A program made the translations under genes and the position numbers. Below, one piece after another: positions 56,264-59,130 of a stretch of 59,130 nt of DNA (its first letter is position 1; the number at the start of each line of letters is the position of its first letter). The notes beneath the pieces were generated by a model, which ran no database searches, was not told where the DNA came from, and was given only the letters and a program-made list of their open reading frames with translations. The DNA is from Saccharibacillus sp. O23 (lineage in GTDB: Bacteria > Bacillota > Bacilli > Paenibacillales > Paenibacillaceae), in contig NZ_NJDE01000027.1 of the NCBI RefSeq assembly GCF_002205895.1, forward strand, positions 1-59,130, in the 5' to 3' direction.

Positions 56264-57403
56264 ATGAACAGCATGGTAACAAGAGAAGAAGTTGTGGAAG
56301 CGCTTGAAGCGGTGATGGACCCCGTCTACCGTGTGCGTTTATCCGACCTAAGGCTGATCCGCGACGTCGTCATCCGCGAGGGACGAGTATCGCTTAGCGT
56401 AGTCTGCCTGGATAGCAGCGAAGAGACTCGGCAGGGCTTGGAGACGCAGGTTCGCTCCATTTTGCAATCTTTGGCCGTAGAAGAAGTGCATATCCGTTTC
56501 AAAGAAGCGACGGAACTGGAGAAAGAGCGCAGTCGGGCGATTATCGAAGATAACCGAGTGCGCGGCGATCAGGAAGAGGAAGAAGATCAGGATCCCGTCT
56601 TGGTCAAAGGCCATGCGGCGGGACTCGAAGATCTGCCGATCCTTAGCCCCGACTCTCCGACGACGTTCGTCTCGATCGCCAGCGGCAAAGGCGGCGTGGG
56701 TAAATCGACCGTAGCGGTCAACTTGGCGGTCTCGTTGGCTCGCTTGGGCAAAAAGGTGGGTCTCATCGACGCGGACATCTACGGATTCAGCGTACCGGAC
56801 ATGATGGGAATCGAGGCCGGACCGGAAGTCATAGACGGGCTTCTTCAACCTGTGGAACGTTTCGGGGTGAAAGTCATGTCGATGGGCTTCTTTATCCGCG
56901 AAAACAATCCCGTCGTCTGGCGCGGACCGCTGCTCGGACGCATGCTTCGGCAGTTTTTCGAAGAAACCGAATGGGGAGAGATCGACTATATGCTTCTCGA
57001 CCTCCCTCCGGGAACGGGAGATATCGCGCTCGACGTTCACCAGATGCTTCCTCAGAGCAAACAGATCATCGTTACGACCCCTCACGGCACGGCGGCTTTC
57101 GTAGCGGCCAGAGCGGGAGCTATGGGGTTGCAGACCGGGCACGAGATTCTGGGCGTTGTCGAAAACATGGCTTACTACGAAAAAAACGGCGAACGCGATT
57201 ATATCTTCGGACGCGGCGGCGGCGGAAGATTGGCCGAGACGCTGCATACCGAACTGTTGGGACAAATTCCGCTCGGCGTGCCGGATAACCATGTCTCCGA
57301 ACCCGACTTCTCGCCGTCCGTTTACAAAGCGGAGAGCGCGACGGGGATGATGTATAACGAGATGGCCGAAGCGGTGATTCGCAAAACGAAAAAAAGCGGA
57401 TAA
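56264..57403 (+). CDS. Mrp/NBP35-family P-loop ATPase (SalA type, no CxxC)
   Basis: A 379-residue protein: N-terminal FSCA/DUF59 domain (about 5-80), an acidic linker (QEEEEDQD near 103), then the ATPase with Walker A SGKGGVGKST (about 140-149), LIDADIYGFSVP near 168 and PPGTGDIALD near 248. The family carries iron-sulfur clusters (ApbC/Mrp), but the C-terminal CxxC of those is replaced here: MAYYEKNGERDYIFGRGGG. In that respect and in position it resembles B. subtilis SalA, a phosphorylated ATPase that controls scoC. ATG 56264 has AGAGGG upstream; ATG 56273 is possible. Confidence 0.88.
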   Translation: MNSMVTREEVVEALEAVMDPVYRVRLSDLRLIRDVVIREGRVSLSVVCLDSSEETRQGLETQVRSILQSLAVEEVHIRFKEATELEKERSRAIIEDNRVRGDQEEEEDQDPVLVKGHAAGLEDLPILSPDSPTTFVSIASGKGGVGKSTVAVNLAVSLARLGKKVGLIDADIYGFSVPDMMGIEAGPEVIDGLLQPVERFGVKVMSMGFFIRENNPVVWRGPLLGRMLRQFFEETEWGEIDYMLLDLPPGTGDIALDVHQMLPQSKQIIVTTPHGTAAFVAARAGAMGLQTGHEILGVVENMAYYEKNGERDYIFGRGGGGRLAETLHTELLGQIPLGVPDNHVSEPDFSPSVYKAESATGMMYNEMAEAVIRKTKKSG

Positions 57404-57426
57404 GCGAAAGCAAAGGGAGGGAAAGA

Positions 57427-58047
57427 ATGGGGATTCTGTCGTTCGGACAGTTTATCAAAGGATTGGCTCGGAACAAAGCGTACATGTTTGTCGCCAGCGC
57501 GATATTTATCGCCAGCATCGCGGCCGGAGCATTTTGGGCGGAAGACCTCCGGCAGCTGTTGATCGCGCAGCTCGAAGGATTGCAATCGGTATCCCAGTCT
57601 TTGGAGCAATCGGAGAACGTGGAGCTCAGCTTTTTCGTTTTCATTTTTCTCAATAACGCGATCAAAGCGGTTCTGGTCATGCTTTTGGGCGCTTTTTTCG
57701 GACTGGCGCCGCTCTTCTTCTTGATCCTGAACGGGATGATCTTGGGATTCGTGGTCGAAGTGTCCCACAGTCAAGGGCAGGATATGGCGGAGCTGATTTT
57801 TAAAGGACTGCTGCCGCACGGCATCATCGAGCTTCCCGCGATCGTGATCGCCTGCGCTTACGGGCTGAAGTTCGGCGCTATGGCGATCGGCAGCCTATTC
57901 AATCTGGGAGCGGACAAAAGACAGCGTCTGGCCTCCCGGTGGGAAACCGGCTTGAAGCAAATGGGCGGGGCGGCGGTTTGGATCGTAATCCTGCTTTTCG
58001 TCGCCGCGATCATCGAAAGCACGATCACTTATAATCTGCTGCGCTAA
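57427..58047 (+). CDS. SpoIIM-family (DUF95) multi-span membrane protein
   Basis: A 206-residue integral membrane protein with predicted spans at about 18-37, 68-90, 92-112, 130-155 and 180-203. The motif FLNNAIKAVLVMLLGAFFGL and the LLPHGIIELPAIVIACAYGL segment are hallmarks of the stage II sporulation protein M family, of which SpoIIM (part of the septal peptidoglycan hydrolase complex DMP) is only one branch. No spoIID or spoIIP is close by, so a sporulation role cannot be assumed. GGAGGG precedes ATG 57427, 24 bases after the ATPase gene; probably one transcript. Confidence 0.8.
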   Translation: MGILSFGQFIKGLARNKAYMFVASAIFIASIAAGAFWAEDLRQLLIAQLEGLQSVSQSLEQSENVELSFFVFIFLNNAIKAVLVMLLGAFFGLAPLFFLILNGMILGFVVEVSHSQGQDMAELIFKGLLPHGIIELPAIVIACAYGLKFGAMAIGSLFNLGADKRQRLASRWETGLKQMGGAAVWIVILLFVAAIIESTITYNLLR

Positions 58048-58215
58048 TCTCTTTGCAGCTCCTGATCTGACTTTTGGCGTTGAAAAGGGATTAGGTTTTG
58101 TAAACTTTTACGCATCGAAGGGTTACCCTTGCTTCATTTTGGGTTAAATCAAAGTTGAAATAGCAATTCGACTTTCAATAATGATGAGAAACGCCCGAAG
58201 GAAGGAGGGACTGTA

Positions 58216-58443
58216 ATGCTCGGTATGATGTTCAACGATATGGAGTGCAAAGAATTCGGTTATGTGCTGCGCAAAGAACTGGACGAGATGTTGTTCGATT
58301 TGAGCGACCAACGTCTGGACCATAATATGCGTCAGTCCATTTCTAAACGATACCAGACCATCTTTCAGATGTATGCGAGAGTTGCGCCTCCTAAGGAACT
58401 GTCCAAGTACGTGAGAGACAAGAGGCACGGCGGCGAACGATAA
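58216..58443 (+). CDS. Small charged protein of unknown function
   Basis: A 75-residue soluble protein. It has a helical, heptad-like N-terminal half (MECKEFGYVLRKELDEMLFDLSDQ), a basic C-terminus (SKYVRDKRHGGER) and the motif RYQTIFQMYARVAPP. I do not recognise the family. AAGGAGGGACTGTA gives a strong ribosome binding site before ATG 58216, and a terminator follows, so it is likely a real gene. It occupies the place just before the rRNA operon. Confidence 0.75.
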   Translation: MLGMMFNDMECKEFGYVLRKELDEMLFDLSDQRLDHNMRQSISKRYQTIFQMYARVAPPKELSKYVRDKRHGGER

Positions 58444-58480
58444 GGCGGATCTGCAAAGATAAAAGAGGGAATGGACAAAG

Positions 58481-58510
58481 AAAGCGGTCGGAGACTTCCG
58501 GACCGCTTTT
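58481..58510 (+). terminator. Terminator after the small unknown gene
   Basis: AAAGCGGTC pairs with GACCGCTTT (inner GGA/TCC around GACT), followed by TTTTG. Short T-run but a strong stem. Confidence 0.82.
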
Positions 58511-58571
58511 GACGTTGTAAAGGGATAAAAGAGCCCGCATAAAAAGGTGAAACAGATTATCAAAAAAAGTG

Positions 58572-58599
58572 TTGACTTGCTATGTTGATCTGTGATAAA
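58572..58599 (+). promoter_or_regulatory. rRNA promoter P1
   Basis: TTGACT (58572-58577), 16-base spacer, GATAAA (58594-58599) preceded by TGT (extended -10). An A-tract just upstream (58562-58568) may be an UP element. Confidence 0.75.
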
Positions 58600-58677
58600 T
58601 TATTAATCGGCTCTTCGAGAGAAGGCCATCGCCTTTCAACAGAAAATAAGCACTGAAAAAGAAATTAAAAAAAGTGC

Positions 58678-58707
58678 TTGACGAACTGCTTGCGAGTGTG
58701 ATAGGAT
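58678..58707 (+). promoter_or_regulatory. rRNA promoter P2
   Basis: TTGACG (58678-58683), 18-base spacer, TAGGAT (58702-58707); an A-rich UP-like tract precedes it. Tandem P1-P2 about 106 bases apart is the normal rrn arrangement in Bacillales. Confidence 0.75.
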
Positions 58708-58763
58708 ATAAAAGTCGCCGCTGAGACATTGACGACGACGAGAAAGAAAAGAAATACACGGTT

Positions 58764-58776
58764 TGCTCCTTGAAAA
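58764..58776 (+). promoter_or_regulatory. rrn leader boxA
   Basis: TGCTCCTTGAAAA matches the boxA-type sequence found in Bacillales rRNA leaders, where NusB and S10 (NusE) bind to prevent Rho-dependent termination. The rest of 58777-58905 is leader with no gene. Confidence 0.7.
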
Positions 58777-58905
58777 CTGAACAGTAAGTGAGTCGCGATG
58801 ATGAAGATCATCGTGAGAATAAAAGGTTCTTGAGCAATCGAGAATCGCCACGTTTTAAACGAGCACATGGTGCTTTCTTGATAAGCCGGCCTTCGGGTCG
58901 CAACT

Positions 58906-59130
58906 TTAATGGAGAGTTTGATCCTGGCTCAGGACGAACGCTGGCGGCATGCCTAATACATGCAAGTCGAGCGGACTTGATGAAGAAGCTTGCTTCTTCT
59001 GATAGTTAGCGGCGGACGGGTGAGTAACACGTAGGCAACCTGCCTTTCAGACTGGGATAACTTCCGGAAACGGATGCTAATACCGGATACATCGTTTCTT
59101 CGCATGAAGAGACGAGGAAAGACGGCGCAA
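58906..59130 (+). rRNA. rrs: 16S ribosomal RNA, 5' part (truncated by the window end)
   Basis: The universal AGAGTTTGATCCTGGCTC is at 58913-58930, corresponding to E. coli position 8, so the mature 5' end is near 58906. The following variable regions V1 and V2 (from GACTTGATGAAGAAGCTTGC) and GACGGGTGAGTAACACGTAGGCAACC fit a Paenibacillaceae 16S. Only the first 225 bases are inside the window. Confidence 0.97.

Overview
The window is a 59 kb stretch of core chromosome from a Gram-positive, low-to-mid GC Bacillota bacterium. Gene order follows the Bacillus subtilis ctsR-to-rrn segment. The start of the 16S rRNA gene, the mid-50s GC look and the protein sequences fit a Paenibacillaceae member; a Saccharibacillus/Paenibacillus-like organism is my inference. 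Nearly all genes are on the + strand, leading away from what is probably an upstream rRNA/tRNA cluster and ending in the 5' part of another 16S gene.

Layout: (1) 1-1661, gene-poor leader and a secreted beta-helix (pectate-lyase-like) protein with its own promoter and terminator. (2) 1685-6719, the CtsR-controlled proteostasis operon ctsR-mcsA-mcsB-clpC with a clear SigA promoter, CtsR operator and terminator. (3) 6862-10738, radA, disA, ispD, ispF. (4) 10763-12220 gltX, followed by a cysteine T-box (UGC specifier) controlling cysE-cysS-mrnC-rlmB-rae1. (5) 16741-17575 sigH. (6) 17645-21245 rpmG-secE-nusG-rplK-rplA, then rplJ-rplL with an L10 leader and attenuator. (7) 21296-34607 rsmC-like methyltransferase, rpoB-rpoC, L7Ae-like ybxF, rpsL-rpsG-fusA-tuf. 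(8) 34627-50104 the S10-spc-alpha superoperon through secY-adk-map-infA-rpoA-rplQ, with a long structured S10 leader. (9) 50170-52114 truA, L13 leader, rplM-rpsI. (10) 52126-56219 a chemoreceptor on the - strand and the sulfate assimilation pair cysH-sat. (11) 56264-58510 an Mrp/SalA-type P-loop ATPase, a SpoIIM-family membrane protein, a small unknown protein. (12) 58572-59130 tandem rRNA promoters, boxA and the 16S start.

How it works together: the region couples transcription (RpoA/B/C, NusG, SigH), translation (about 30 ribosomal proteins, EF-G, EF-Tu, IF-1, GltX, CysS), secretion (SecE, SecY), N-terminal processing (Map) and nucleotide supply (Adk). Feedback is visible in RNA: T-box, L10 leader, L13 leader and other hairpins. 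Cysteine supply is represented twice, by cysE/cysS and by cysH/sat.

I did not find a convincing undescribed multi-gene system. The most notable observations are two non-consensus residues in ribosomal protein S12 at streptomycin-related sites, and departures from B. subtilis gene order: no yacL between disA and ispD, no ecfA/ecfA'/ecfT between rplQ and truA, and no cwlD, gerD or kbaA around the Mrp/SalA gene. Also notable are an Mrp ATPase without a CxxC motif, and several unexplained structured leaders.
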